Source: an uncultured Bacteroidales bacterium (GTDB lineage Bacteria; Bacteroidota; Bacteroidia; Bacteroidales; FEN-979). Taken from it: DNA of 53,233 bases. The stretch is taken from contig CAIQUS010000062.1 of assembly GCA_903875045.1 (NCBI GenBank), positions 1-53,233 of the forward strand, read 5' to 3'. Below, one piece after another: positions 17,503 to 27,117 of this stretch. Every line of letters starts with the position of its first letter. Within the stretch, counting starts at the first letter, position 1. The notes under the pieces are model-generated. The model worked only from the letters and a program-made list of their open reading frames with translations. It ran no database searches and was not told where the DNA came from. A program made the translations under genes and the position numbers.

Positions 17503-18774
17503 TTACACAAGTTTAGGTACTTTCTTCCCAAAGCTCAGATCGGCGATGTCGCGGCGGCGGGGAGTATAGGTACCATCAGCAATTTCGCGTGAAACAACCT
17601 TGTTGATCAGGTTGAACATTTTCATCGTTTGAGGTTCATCCTGATAAAACGTATCCCATGCATATTGATAAAGTTCACCCAGCCTTTCTGCCGACATGTG
17701 TTTTGGGTGGTAAACTACTTTTCCTGCATTATAGTGATTCCAGTCGGTATCGAAGATGCGACCCTGTTTCAGCAGATCGCTGTAAGCTTTTGTATGGGGA
17801 AAAGGGGCAAGTACGGTAAACTCAGCCAGGTCAAGTTCGATTTCCAACAGAAAGTCAACCAATCGCTTGATATCATCTTCGGTTTGGTTGTCGAGGCCAA
17901 GCAAAATGGTGCCTTCAACAGCAATGCCATATTCATGGTACTGCTTGATGCGGTTTTTAATGTAATCAGAGGTGTCAAATACCGCCTGATAAACATACCA
18001 TGCACCCGCCTGCGCAGCAAGATCAAGTACCTCATCTTTGTCTTCAATGGTGTGGCTAACCCATTTTTTCTTCAACGGGATCATCGCTTTAAAAAGATCT
18101 TTTTCCCACTGTGTATCGAGCGCGAGCGAATTATCAACAATAAACAGGCGATTATTATCCATTTGCGACAACTCCTCAACCACCTTGTCGATGGGACGGG
18201 GACGGAAGCCGCGTCCGCCAAGGTAACGCACGGCGCAGGGATAGCAATCATAGATACATCCACGGGAGGCATGGAAAAGGTCAACCATGCGGAAACCTTT
18301 ATGATAGTAAAGATCTTTTTTCAGGATATCACGCTTGGCAGGACCGATCAGGCTCATATCAGGTGGTGTACTGATGAAATTGTAGATCTTCTTCAGGTCA
18401 TTTTTATGAAAATCCTGGAATACCTGATCCAGACGTCCTTCCACTTCGCCTAAAAAAACTGAGTCGGCATGCAGCATGGTTTCTTCTGCGTGCAGCATGG
18501 TAGAAATACCACCAAAAATCACCTTTTTCCCAAGCTTTCTGTATTGGTCGGCGATTTCCCAACCCCGCTTGACCTGCGTGGTCAGCATCATTGAAATACC
18601 TACAAAATCAGGACTTTCATCAATGATGAGGTCTTCAACATTTTCATCAGTAAAGTCGATTTCAATATTGTGAGGGATGGCAGCGGCCATGACTACCGGG
18701 CCATGGGGCGGCAGATTGAAAATGGTTTGTCCGTCAAGTTTTTCCCAGCGGGGATATATCAGTTTAAATTTCAT
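17503..18774 (-). CDS. B12-binding-type radical SAM enzyme (locus enzyme 1)
   Basis: The 423-residue protein has an N-terminal cobalamin-binding-like Rossmann domain (about 1-150; PDFVGISMML, KKVIFGGI, LGEVEG). The radical SAM barrel follows, with the cluster motif CIYDCYPC (C173, C177, C180). Segments RLFIVDNSLA and EGTILLGLDNQTEDD match the barrel strands of the BchE/HpnJ-like group. Such enzymes carry out methylations, ring formations or rearrangements on unactivated carbons. Its closest relative in the window appears to be the protein at 33990-35576, which shares the (D/V)DN(S/N)L phrase. It lies 29 bases after the C45-like gene in the same block. Confidence 0.87.
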   Translation of the reverse strand: MKFKLIYPRWEKLDGQTIFNLPPHGPVVMAAAIPHNIEIDFTDENVEDLIIDESPDFVGISMMLTTQVKRGWEIADQYRKLGKKVIFGGISTMLHAEETMLHADSVFLGEVEGRLDQVFQDFHKNDLKKIYNFISTPPDMSLIGPAKRDILKKDLYYHKGFRMVDLFHASRGCIYDCYPCAVRYLGGRGFRPRPIDKVVEELSQMDNNRLFIVDNSLALDTQWEKDLFKAMIPLKKKWVSHTIEDKDEVLDLAAQAGAWYVYQAVFDTSDYIKNRIKQYHEYGIAVEGTILLGLDNQTEDDIKRLVDFLLEIELDLAEFTVLAPFPHTKAYSDLLKQGRIFDTDWNHYNAGKVVYHPKHMSAERLGELYQYAWDTFYQDEPQTMKMFNLINKVVSREIADGTYTPRRRDIADLSFGKKVPKLV

Positions 18775-18803
18775 CTATTATTTTTTTTTAGCACCTGTAA
18801 AGG

Positions 18804-20501
18804 CTAATTGTGCATATTGCATGCGGCCAGCTTCTTTATAATATTTTCCTTTTCTTTCCAGCGTGGGATAATCAAGGTCAGCGCATGGCGGTATTCCGCC
18901 TGTGCTAGTTTCCATTGCCCTTTTTTGCGATAATAATCACCAATCAGGTCATAAACCTCGTAATACATGGGATTGGAAGTCCGGAAATCATCAAGAAAAG
19001 AACCTGAAAGCACATTGGTTGTTTCTGCCCGAAGCATCTGGTTAAGGCTTTTCCTCATTTCCCTGAAGCGTATGAAACGTTTATATTCAAAGGATTCAAG
19101 GAATGTATCCGCTGGAATGGTTTTATCCGTTTCCGTTATTTCAACCTTTTGCTTAAGCCCGGCAAAGTTATGAAAAATTTTATAAAGGTCGTAACACACA
19201 TAAGGCCCGATTTGCCATGGGGTCGTTGAAACCCAAACAAGCAATTTTTCCGGCATAAAAATAATTGAATGGTGGGCGATCAGCTGATTTAATGCTTTCT
19301 CGTTGCCCATGCCGATGTTTGAATTGTTCAGACCTTGCTGGTCGCGCAGGATGGCGGCTACACCTTTGTAATCAAGGGGAGTATTGGTGGTAATGTTCTG
19401 AATAAGTCGTTTGTACCGGTATGCAGATGCATTCTCTTTGATATTCTGTATGTTAAGTGGATCTGTAGAAAATTCAGGCGATTGAAAATGGTTTGCGCAT
19501 GAAATATAGTTTCCGGCGGGAGTAACTAGTGCAATTTTGAAAGGAGATTTCTCAATGATGGCTGCTTGTTTATCCTTTGCAGATCCGATGAGAATGGATT
19601 CGGAAACAAATGTTTCCCGTTTTTGAGCAATGCGATATGCTTCGCTGATGGTTGAAGCATATTGCAGTATTTCGCGTGCTAACAGGGAAATTGGCGTGCG
19701 TGCCGAGGTTGGAATTTCCGATTTGGCTGCATTAATGGTCACGGTCAAACCTGACTCGTTCATCCCCGAAACAGTACCGATCATCCCTCCCCAGGTAACC
19801 ATCATGAAACCAAATCCATTTTCAGGTTTTTCAAAACAAACGATCTTATTTGCTGCAAATTCATCTCCGGCATAAAAATCGAAATTGCGACCAATGAGCA
19901 TGGAGCTGTCTTTCGATTTGGATCCCCAAACACCGAAACTGGTACACCCGACAAGCCTGTAGTCCTGCATAGCATGACCAATGTCATGTGCTGAGTGATA
20001 GTTCAGGATACGCTGGTAGTTTGAACCGATGAAAGAATACTGATCCGAAGCCGAGAGTGATATTCCATAAATTTCGAGTTTGTATTCATCCGGAAGAAAA
20101 TGATCGAGGTCGCGGTTAAACCAATAGATGAAGTATTTCAAAAAACGCAGATAGAAATCTGACGGGATCAGGCTACGGATCTGGTCAATAAATGCCTTCT
20201 CCTGTTGAGCGATAAGGGTTTTCGATAATTTTCCATTGATGACACCGCGGTCAAACGGTTTTCCTTCAAGGTACATCTCCCAAAGCCCTGACGAACTTTT
20301 CTTCATCCAGTTCGGGCCGACCCGGTAAAAATCGGTTGCCGGGTTCTCTACGGTGAGATTGATGGATTCTTTGCTGTCTGGCTGAGGGGGCTGGATTTGA
20401 GTCCTTAGATAAAACCATCCTGAAAAAACAAATACGATGGTCGTCAAAATAAGCAGGATTATTCCAATTCGTTTGCTCCGGCGGTGTTTCCGTTCAGCCA
20501 T
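18804..20501 (-). CDS. C45/AAT-like Ntn-hydrolase or acyltransferase, membrane-anchored
   Basis: The 565-residue protein has one N-terminal membrane helix (about 12-31), then a domain resembling acyl-CoA:6-aminopenicillanate acyltransferase and peptidase family C45. The probable autocatalytic nucleophile is the Cys in VGCTSFGVWG (Cys186), followed by LIGRNFDFY, TVSGMNESGL and the family phrase GNYISCANHF. Mature activity would need cleavage before Cys186. A helical C-terminal tail (about 430-565) looks TPR-like (YEVYDLIGDYYRKKGQWKLAQAEYRHAL). Members hydrolyse or transfer acyl-amide groups; here it could attach or release the acyl product. The start codon overlaps the oxidoreductase stop by eight bases (ATGGCTGA). 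Confidence 0.8.
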   Translation of the reverse strand: MAERKHRRSKRIGIILLILTTIVFVFSGWFYLRTQIQPPQPDSKESINLTVENPATDFYRVGPNWMKKSSSGLWEMYLEGKPFDRGVINGKLSKTLIAQQEKAFIDQIRSLIPSDFYLRFLKYFIYWFNRDLDHFLPDEYKLEIYGISLSASDQYSFIGSNYQRILNYHSAHDIGHAMQDYRLVGCTSFGVWGSKSKDSSMLIGRNFDFYAGDEFAANKIVCFEKPENGFGFMMVTWGGMIGTVSGMNESGLTVTINAAKSEIPTSARTPISLLAREILQYASTISEAYRIAQKRETFVSESILIGSAKDKQAAIIEKSPFKIALVTPAGNYISCANHFQSPEFSTDPLNIQNIKENASAYRYKRLIQNITTNTPLDYKGVAAILRDQQGLNNSNIGMGNEKALNQLIAHHSIIFMPEKLLVWVSTTPWQIGPYVCYDLYKIFHNFAGLKQKVEITETDKTIPADTFLESFEYKRFIRFREMRKSLNQMLRAETTNVLSGSFLDDFRTSNPMYYEVYDLIGDYYRKKGQWKLAQAEYRHALTLIIPRWKEKENIIKKLAACNMHN

Positions 20502-22023
20502 TTTGAATCTTTTTTAGCAGATATTCTAATCCGAGAATTTCACCGCAAGTTACCACAGAACCAATGGTTACGCCGAGAACTCCATGCAGATTGATATTTT
20601 GTCCTGTGAAATAGAAATCCGGGATTTTGGTTTTAGGCATCACAGCAGTCAGCAATGGTTCATGAAAGTTTTTCCGGATTCCATATAATGATCCATCCGG
20701 AGTGCCGGTATAGTCGCGATAGGTGAGTGGGGTGGATATCTCCATACGATCAATCGCAGCTGATAATCCGGGAAATTTTAGTGACACCAGTTGCAGGAGC
20801 CGCTCAGCCTTTTCATTCTTGAAATCCTGATATTCGGGCCCCCGGCGCCCGATGGTTGTATTTTCCCATCCGGCAACTTCATCGAAACGCATGTAGGTCA
20901 GAATCGTCACGGTTTCTGCATATTTCTGGTCAGGGATGTGACAGCCTGTGGAGAGGAGGAACATCTCAGGCCAGTTTTTTTCAGATACTGCCGATTCATT
21001 CCAAGGATCACGGGAAGTGTGATAATAATAGTTATAGTTGAGATAAGGAAAGGATCCCGGCTTGACAGACAGGTATAAAATAAATGATGATGTTGTGTTT
21101 TGCAGGGAAACGATCCGTTTATGATAGGCGGGACGAACCATATCCGGTGGCATCATGGTAAGTGTTTTTGCCGGATGGATGTTGGAAATGACCATGTTCG
21201 ACATAAAAATCTCGCCGGTGGTTGTTTCAAGGATGAATTTTTGTTGCAAATGTGGTAATTGTCCGATCTTGGAAATTTCTCGTCTGGTAATCACTGTTCC
21301 ACCCTGCGAGGCAATCGACGCAATCAATGCCTGCGAAACCTGATCACTGCCTCCCATTATTCTGTAAGCCCCTGAAATAAACGAATGACTGATGAGAGAA
21401 GCCACATGAAGTGGTGAAAAATGGCTGCCCGCATAAAGATAGTTATTGCCCGCCAGCACTGCCGACAGCGGGGTTTGGGATTTGAAATTTGCAATTTGCA
21501 ATTTGAAATTTGGTGTCCTGGATAAGTTTTGTAAAAAATCAAATGCACTTTGGGTGGTATAATGGTGTTCCCGATGATCTTTTGGTAATTCAAGGTTGTA
21601 AAGCGGAAAAGATGAAACAACCTCCTGAATTGTCCGGATATAGTCATCCAGTGCCTGTTTCTCGTTTGGAAAGTACCGCAGCAGCTGACTGGCGAAATTT
21701 TCGAACCCCTGTGCAATCGGAAACTCTTCTTCATTAAATGCAACACGGTCAAAACAATCCAGGTCAAGTTGTTGAAATTGAATTTTGTCCATCAATCCAA
21801 AATAAGACCAGTATCTTGCAAGGGTTTGGTTTGGACCCAATGAACCAATATAATGGACTCCCGTTTCAAATTTGTGTCCGTGACGTGTAAATGTTTGCAG
21901 GTTGCCGCCCGGTTGGCTCTGTTTTTCAACGATGCACACATTGAAACCCTCTTTGCTCAGGATATATCCGCAAAGAAGTCCACCCAGTCCGGAGCCAATG
22001 ATAACAATGTCGAATTTATGCAT
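20494..22023 (-). CDS. FAD-dependent CrtI/RetSat-like oxidoreductase
   Basis: The 509-residue protein starts with the dinucleotide-binding motif IVIIGSGLGGLLCGYILS. It ends with the family signature YFTGQNINLHGVLGVTIGSVVTCGEI, split across the FAD-binding C-terminus. This is the phytoene desaturase/retinol saturase group, whose members dehydrogenate, isomerise or reduce polyene chains. I chose the ATG at 22023 because the glycine motif follows at once and the ATG overlaps the upstream stop by eight bases (ATGCATAA); the upstream in-frame ATG at 22074 lies inside the neighbouring gene. An odd heptad repeat is translated at about residues 170-181 (NFKLQIANFKSQ). Confidence 0.87.
   Translation of the reverse strand: MHKFDIVIIGSGLGGLLCGYILSKEGFNVCIVEKQSQPGGNLQTFTRHGHKFETGVHYIGSLGPNQTLARYWSYFGLMDKIQFQQLDLDCFDRVAFNEEEFPIAQGFENFASQLLRYFPNEKQALDDYIRTIQEVVSSFPLYNLELPKDHREHHYTTQSAFDFLQNLSRTPNFKLQIANFKSQTPLSAVLAGNNYLYAGSHFSPLHVASLISHSFISGAYRIMGGSDQVSQALIASIASQGGTVITRREISKIGQLPHLQQKFILETTTGEIFMSNMVISNIHPAKTLTMMPPDMVRPAYHKRIVSLQNTTSSFILYLSVKPGSFPYLNYNYYYHTSRDPWNESAVSEKNWPEMFLLSTGCHIPDQKYAETVTILTYMRFDEVAGWENTTIGRRGPEYQDFKNEKAERLLQLVSLKFPGLSAAIDRMEISTPLTYRDYTGTPDGSLYGIRKNFHEPLLTAVMPKTKIPDFYFTGQNINLHGVLGVTIGSVVTCGEILGLEYLLKKIQNG
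21481..21515. repeat. 7-base tandem repeat inside the oxidoreductase gene
   Basis: Units TTTGAAA, TTTGCAA, TTTGCAA, TTTGAAA and TTTGGTG follow one another in the coding region. They stay in frame and encode an N-F-K-L-Q-I-A-N-F-K-like stretch that looks like an insertion in a loop. Confidence 0.6.
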
Positions 22024-25000
22024 GTTGTTTTCTGACCACAAACAAATTATTAGAAGTAACTTTCTTATTATCAATAACCTCCATCGTCAGGCCATATTCA
22101 TTTGCCAAAGCCCTGATTTGGCCGGCTGAGGTGAAATAGAGTCGTTTTTCCCCGGTTTGTGTTTTATTGAACCCGATGTGTGTTGAAAAGAATTCAGTAA
22201 GCAATGATTTTTCATGACGGCCGGCAAGTTCGGCGTTTGCCTCCCGGATAAGCACACATCCACCGGGTTTAAGATTTGAAAAGCATTTCGTTAACAGGTT
22301 TTCCTGTTGTTCATAAGTGAGGTAATGCAAAACATCACTTAGCAGGAATCCATCCATTGGCGTTATTTCATAATCAGAAACATTGGCAACGGTGAACCGG
22401 ATCCGGTCATTTTTAGAGAAGCAGTTTTCAGCCACCTCAATTTTTTCAGGATCATAATCCACAGCAGAAACCTTTCTGCCATCAGCGGTAAACATCAGCA
22501 TATATGAAATAAACCCGTAACCGCATCCCAGGTCAAGTATATCTCCGTTACGGGGCATCAGCTGATTATATATTTCGTAATTGTTTTCAAGTTTCAGTTT
22601 TACCCGCATGTACCATTCGAGAACAGGCCCCTTTAACACATAATTCAATGCAAGTTTACGGCGATAATAATTCGTGTTCCCTTCTTCCGTCCTGAATGCT
22701 GCATATTGGGAAATATAAAATTTTCGAAATTGCCTGGTCCGCTCCTGGTAGGTAGTTCCAAAGGAAATATCGTCGCAGGTTACCCTGTTGAGTATCTTCA
22801 TTCTGAAGCTGTTCGGCCGGCCCCAGAAAGCACCTTTTCCCAAAAAATCACCGGTTCCGAAGACCAAAATGGGTAATATGTCAATCTGTAGTTTCTCAGC
22901 CAGGTAAAAAGCCCCTCTGTGAAAACGCTGGATATGATGATCCTCCGAACGATGTGCCTCCGGAAATATAAGGATCGAAAAGCCTTCATCCACCTTCTCT
23001 TTCAACAGCCCGATGATGCTTTCAATTCCATTGTCAACATTGTAAAAATTAGCCAGCCGGGCTATCGGGCCAAAAATAGGAGAGCGGTAAACCCATGAAG
23101 TAGTGAGGATGATGATTTTAGGGTATAACCTTAGAAAGGCCGGCGTTTCGATAAGGCTTTGGTGGTTGCTGATAATGATAGCAGGTTTTACGAAATTTTC
23201 GCCGGATTCATTGATCAGTTTCCGGTCGAAGGCAAAAGTAAATGCGATGTATGCTTTTGTAAGCCAATAAAATAACCGGTGAAAGAGCATCTCTTTTTTC
23301 TTTCTTTTCATCGGAAGCAGCAAATTGATCATGATACCTGAAATCATCAGGATAAATGCGATGGCTACAATATTGCCCCAGGTGATCAGGGTTTTAATCA
23401 AAATCCGGAAGGTAACCGGAAATTTTTGATCCGACCGTCTGTTGAGAATCACTCCCTTGAAAATCAGTGGCTGAAAAACAAACGAAAGTAGCACAACGGC
23501 CACGATGCCAACAACTGATACCAGCGCAATGGAGTGGAGCGCCGGATGGCGGGAGAAAAAGAGGGCTCCAACGCCAAACAGGGTTGTAAGGGATGAGAGT
23601 AGTACAGAGACTTTATATGCCTGAATATCATCTTTCCCGGTTCTCAGGGAATGCTGCAACCCTCGCATCATCAGGATGCTGTAATCAACTCCAAGCCCGA
23701 AAATAAACGAAGAGATAATGATGTTGAAAATATTGAACCGGATGCCGGTGAGCCCCATAAAACCCAGTGTGATCAGCCAACTGAAAAACATTGGCATGGC
23801 AGTCATCAGGCCAAGGCCAAGACGGCCAAAGGAAAAAATCAGGAGCAGCGTGACAAAAACCATGGACAATGATACCAGCAAATCGAAATCATGTTTGACA
23901 TTTTCGATAAACTTCCGGGTAAGACTTTGCCTGTCAAACATTACATATCGTGCATCTGCAGGAAATTTACTGTAAACCATTGACATTGATTCCTCCCGTA
24001 CTTTCAGGATGGTCGGTGCAAGCGTTAGTTCAGAAGTCACTGTGAGCCAGTCGGCAACCACAGGGTTGTCAGCCAGATTCAATTCGCCTATTGTCAGAGG
24101 AGTGTATTTTGCATCTAGCATTTCAAAGAAGGCATCAAAGGCTGATCCACGGAACCCGATTTTTTGCGATTGGGCTGTCAGATTCACTTTCAGCTTATCT
24201 TTTTTTTCTTCTGTCCAGTAACTGTTCCATCGGGCGATTTTAATTACCTGCAATGAATCCGAGGAGAGAAGTGCTCCGGCATTTGAAACTCCCAGGACAG
24301 TCCCGTTGTTAATCAGGCCATAAATCCTGTCGGCCATATTTTCCTGGTTTCTGAGTGCCTCTTCGGTTGTTTTTCCGGTTGCAACAAGATAAATATTCTT
24401 AAGCTTATAGCTGCTTATCCTATCCAGGTCGGACTCGGCTTTGGCAAGCCGGGGTGTCACAAAACTAAGGGATGACATGTTTTTCTCAAATCCGACTTTT
24501 TGGGAAAACCAAATACTCACCATGCAGAGAAAAACCAAACCGATGATTAACCATTTGTTTTTCTCATAAGGAATGGCAGCCAGTTTATCAATGAAAGTGA
24601 AGCGTTGCGGGGTCTTTTCAGAAAGCATTTTTCTGGTTAGAAAATGAGGAAGTATGATCAGTGTGAATAGGGCTGCGCCTGTTACGCTGATTGCGGCGAA
24701 CCATCCAAGGTCCTGCAAAACAACCGAATTGAGAAAGGTGAGGCACAGAAAAGCACCTGCAGATGTGAGGCTGCATAATATAATGGTCAGAGACATCTCC
24801 CTGAAGGTACGTTCAATGTCCTGATTTCTTCGAAAATGGTTTATGAGATACAACGAATAGTCAACAATCAGCCCGAGAATGACGGAGCCAATCCCGAGCG
24901 AAATGGCTGAAATTTTACCCTTCACGATAAACAGTACTGCCAATGACAAAGCACCGCCGAAAATGGCAGGCAACATTCCCAGAATGGGAACCCTGATACT

Positions 25001-25879
25001 TTTAAAATACCAGCCAACCAAAAGAAAAATCAACCCCACGGCGATCGCCAGGGTGAGGGTAATATCTTTCTTTAACTGCCGGGCATTGCAAACTGCAACT
25101 GCAGGACCTCCGAAGTATTGAATCTTGAACATAGAAAGCTGACCAAACCCTAATCTTTCGATGATTTCATCAAGTCCTTTTATCAGCTTGTCATTTTTGG
25201 AAGTTTCACTTGACGGATTTGCCGGTACGATGAAGATGAGCAGATGACGGAGATCACTGGTGAAAACACATCCGTTGTACAATTCGAAATTCTCACCAGC
25301 CTTGAGTGACTTCAATTTCGCGAATGCTTTGTTTGAAATCCCAAGCGGATCCTGCTGAATACGTTTTTTGAGTACCATGCTTGCCGGGGAAACAAGGATT
25401 TTGTAGTTTTTTTTAAGCGCTGTTTCAATAAAACCAGGAAGGAGCAGGCTATCGATGGCTGAATAATCGGATTCATCCAGAAAATTAGGCAGATGGTGAA
25501 TTACCAAATCCATCATGGAAGTCATTGCCGTATCGGAGGCCCTGAAGGTAATATTGCGAATGTAGCTGGTATCGAACCGGACCTTCAGTGAATCCACCAG
25601 GAGTTGACCCAAGGCCTCCAACCCATCGGGGTTCACAGCAGCAAGCGAGTCACTGAGGGTTATATCAACGATCAACTTATCACTGATCTTCAGGTTTCTC
25701 ACCACATAACCGGTGTTGTCGAATTTGTCTTTATCTGAAAGAGATTGAGATATGTCCTCTTCAAAGCTGATTCTGGAGGTAAAGAATGCCAATACCAAAG
25801 AAACAGCCGCAAATAAAAGGTAGAAAACTCCTTTCCGGATTTTGAAAAAACGGTAGATATGGACCAGTATTTCAGACAT
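22016..25879 (-). CDS. MMPL exporter - PlsC acyltransferase - methyltransferase fusion protein
   Basis: The 1287-residue protein joins three parts. Residues about 1-770 form a two-lobed MMPL/RND transporter with about 12 membrane helices; transporter Asp residues appear in GLIVDYSLYL and GLGVDYSILMM. Residues about 800-1040 form a PlsC acyltransferase with NHQSLIE (HX4E instead of the usual HX4D) and FPEAHRS. Residues about 1080-1287 form a class I methyltransferase with DILDLGCGYGFISY. Such fusions occur in Bacteroidota flexirubin and aryl-polyene loci, where they move the lipid product to the outer membrane. The start at 25879 overlaps the GT2 stop by eight bases (ATGTCTGA); an in-frame ATG at 25963 lies within that gene. 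Confidence 0.9.
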   Translation of the reverse strand: MSEILVHIYRFFKIRKGVFYLLFAAVSLVLAFFTSRISFEEDISQSLSDKDKFDNTGYVVRNLKISDKLIVDITLSDSLAAVNPDGLEALGQLLVDSLKVRFDTSYIRNITFRASDTAMTSMMDLVIHHLPNFLDESDYSAIDSLLLPGFIETALKKNYKILVSPASMVLKKRIQQDPLGISNKAFAKLKSLKAGENFELYNGCVFTSDLRHLLIFIVPANPSSETSKNDKLIKGLDEIIERLGFGQLSMFKIQYFGGPAVAVCNARQLKKDITLTLAIAVGLIFLLVGWYFKSIRVPILGMLPAIFGGALSLAVLFIVKGKISAISLGIGSVILGLIVDYSLYLINHFRRNQDIERTFREMSLTIILCSLTSAGAFLCLTFLNSVVLQDLGWFAAISVTGAALFTLIILPHFLTRKMLSEKTPQRFTFIDKLAAIPYEKNKWLIIGLVFLCMVSIWFSQKVGFEKNMSSLSFVTPRLAKAESDLDRISSYKLKNIYLVATGKTTEEALRNQENMADRIYGLINNGTVLGVSNAGALLSSDSLQVIKIARWNSYWTEEKKDKLKVNLTAQSQKIGFRGSAFDAFFEMLDAKYTPLTIGELNLADNPVVADWLTVTSELTLAPTILKVREESMSMVYSKFPADARYVMFDRQSLTRKFIENVKHDFDLLVSLSMVFVTLLLIFSFGRLGLGLMTAMPMFFSWLITLGFMGLTGIRFNIFNIIISSFIFGLGVDYSILMMRGLQHSLRTGKDDIQAYKVSVLLSSLTTLFGVGALFFSRHPALHSIALVSVVGIVAVVLLSFVFQPLIFKGVILNRRSDQKFPVTFRILIKTLITWGNIVAIAFILMISGIMINLLLPMKRKKKEMLFHRLFYWLTKAYIAFTFAFDRKLINESGENFVKPAIIISNHQSLIETPAFLRLYPKIIILTTSWVYRSPIFGPIARLANFYNVDNGIESIIGLLKEKVDEGFSILIFPEAHRSEDHHIQRFHRGAFYLAEKLQIDILPILVFGTGDFLGKGAFWGRPNSFRMKILNRVTCDDISFGTTYQERTRQFRKFYISQYAAFRTEEGNTNYYRRKLALNYVLKGPVLEWYMRVKLKLENNYEIYNQLMPRNGDILDLGCGYGFISYMLMFTADGRKVSAVDYDPEKIEVAENCFSKNDRIRFTVANVSDYEITPMDGFLLSDVLHYLTYEQQENLLTKCFSNLKPGGCVLIREANAELAGRHEKSLLTEFFSTHIGFNKTQTGEKRLYFTSAGQIRALANEYGLTMEVIDNKKVTSNNLFVVRKQHA

Positions 25880-27059
25880 GCTTCTTTCTGAACAAACGCA
25901 ACAGGAGGTAAGATACAGGCCCGAAAACCAAAACGAGCGCAATCCCAAGCAACAGGCTCCCAATCAGGTACTGGAAGAGGTTTTCTTTGATCCACTGCAG
26001 ACTGAACCCGGGATTGTATGGCATGTTCGAAACATTAACGCCCAGCATCCATCCTCCGATAATATAACTCAGGAAGATAATAAACGGAAGCATGGGGGGG
26101 AGGCTCACATTGGAGGCAGATACTGCCACGAATTTGTTTAATTTGAACAGGTGCGCCAGTCCCAGTGTTGTAACAATCTGCCAACCCCAGATGGGTGTCA
26201 CCCCGATAAAAAGGCCAAGAGCAACCGACTTTGCCAGTTTTGCATCAGAATCCTCACTATTCACAATATATTCCCTGAAAAATTCACGAAAAGATTTTTT
26301 CCTTAGTCCCTTGAAAAAGGAAAAAGGTCGTACCCAGAGCAATGCCAAAAAGACAAGGATACTGTTCACAATGCTGACACGGGTAAAATCTCTGAATTTT
26401 CTGAAATGCGAAACACGAACCTCCTTCGGGGCGTAATATACTTTTACCGGAACCGAAAGAACATCTACATCACGCCATGCAAGCCTGACCAGTATTTCAA
26501 CCTCATACTCGTATTTCTTCGAAAACACCCATCTGATCTCCTTGATTTTATCGAGAGGGTATAAACGGAATCCGGTCTGAACATCCAATACCCTGATCCC
26601 GGTTTCAACTTTAAACCAGAAAATGGAAAACTTATGACCAAAACTGCTGGTTCCGGGCACATCTTCACGGGTCATATCCCGGGCACCGAGAACCATTGAA
26701 TCGGGATGTTGTTCAACAATATCCAGGAACAGGGGCAAATCATCCGGAAAATGCTGGCCGTCGCTGTCAATGGTGATCGCGTAACGATAGCCCCGTTCGA
26801 TGGCATGCCTGAAACCTTGTCTCAAAGCCCATCCCTTGCCGGTATTTACGGGAATATTAACTTTCTCAACAAGAGGAAACATGTCCAATATTGACTTAGT
26901 CTGATCAGTCGAGCCATCATTAACCACAATTACATCATCAGTATATTGCAAAACCCCTTCGATAACCTGTTTTAATGCATGGTCGTTGTTATATGTGGGA
27001 ACGATGATACAACAATTCAGGTTTATAAATTTTTGTTGTATCAGGGGTAAATCGGGCAT
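25872..27059 (-). CDS. GT2 glycosyltransferase with C-terminal DUF2062 membrane domain
   Basis: The 395-residue protein has a GT-A glycosyltransferase family 2 domain (about 15-230) with IIVPTYNND, VVNDGSTD and the metal-binding DSD in TIDSDGQHFPDDL. It resembles dolichol-phosphate-mannose synthase-type enzymes. The C-terminal 150 residues form a DUF2062 domain with three membrane helices (VALGLFIGVTPIWGWQIVTT is the signature). Fusion of these two parts is common in aryl-polyene-like clusters, where a sugar or other group may be added to the lipid head. It is the first gene of block C, with TACATTTG in its promoter. Confidence 0.9.
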   Translation of the reverse strand: MPDLPLIQQKFINLNCCIIVPTYNNDHALKQVIEGVLQYTDDVIVVNDGSTDQTKSILDMFPLVEKVNIPVNTGKGWALRQGFRHAIERGYRYAITIDSDGQHFPDDLPLFLDIVEQHPDSMVLGARDMTREDVPGTSSFGHKFSIFWFKVETGIRVLDVQTGFRLYPLDKIKEIRWVFSKKYEYEVEILVRLAWRDVDVLSVPVKVYYAPKEVRVSHFRKFRDFTRVSIVNSILVFLALLWVRPFSFFKGLRKKSFREFFREYIVNSEDSDAKLAKSVALGLFIGVTPIWGWQIVTTLGLAHLFKLNKFVAVSASNVSLPPMLPFIIFLSYIIGGWMLGVNVSNMPYNPGFSLQWIKENLFQYLIGSLLLGIALVLVFGPVSYLLLRLFRKKHV

Positions 27060-27085
27060 AAAGTCTTGTCAATGATTATTCGAAA

Positions 27086-27093
27086 CAAATGTA
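27086..27093 (-). promoter_or_regulatory. TACATTTG -7 element for the minus-strand block C
   Basis: On the minus strand TACATTTG matches TAnnTTTG exactly, 26 bases before the ATG at 27059. The -33 region has no clear TTTG. It lies 12 bases from the opposing -7 element at 27106-27113, so the two promoters overlap. Confidence 0.55.
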
Positions 27094-27105
27094 GTAAAAA
27101 TCAGC

Positions 27106-27113
27106 TAATTTTG
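27106..27113 (+). promoter_or_regulatory. TAATTTTG -7 element for the radical SAM pair
   Basis: TAATTTTG matches the phylum -7 consensus and ends only four bases before the ATG at 27118. If used, transcription would start at or next to the start codon, giving a leaderless mRNA. Confidence 0.45.
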
Positions 27114-27117
27114 GGGC

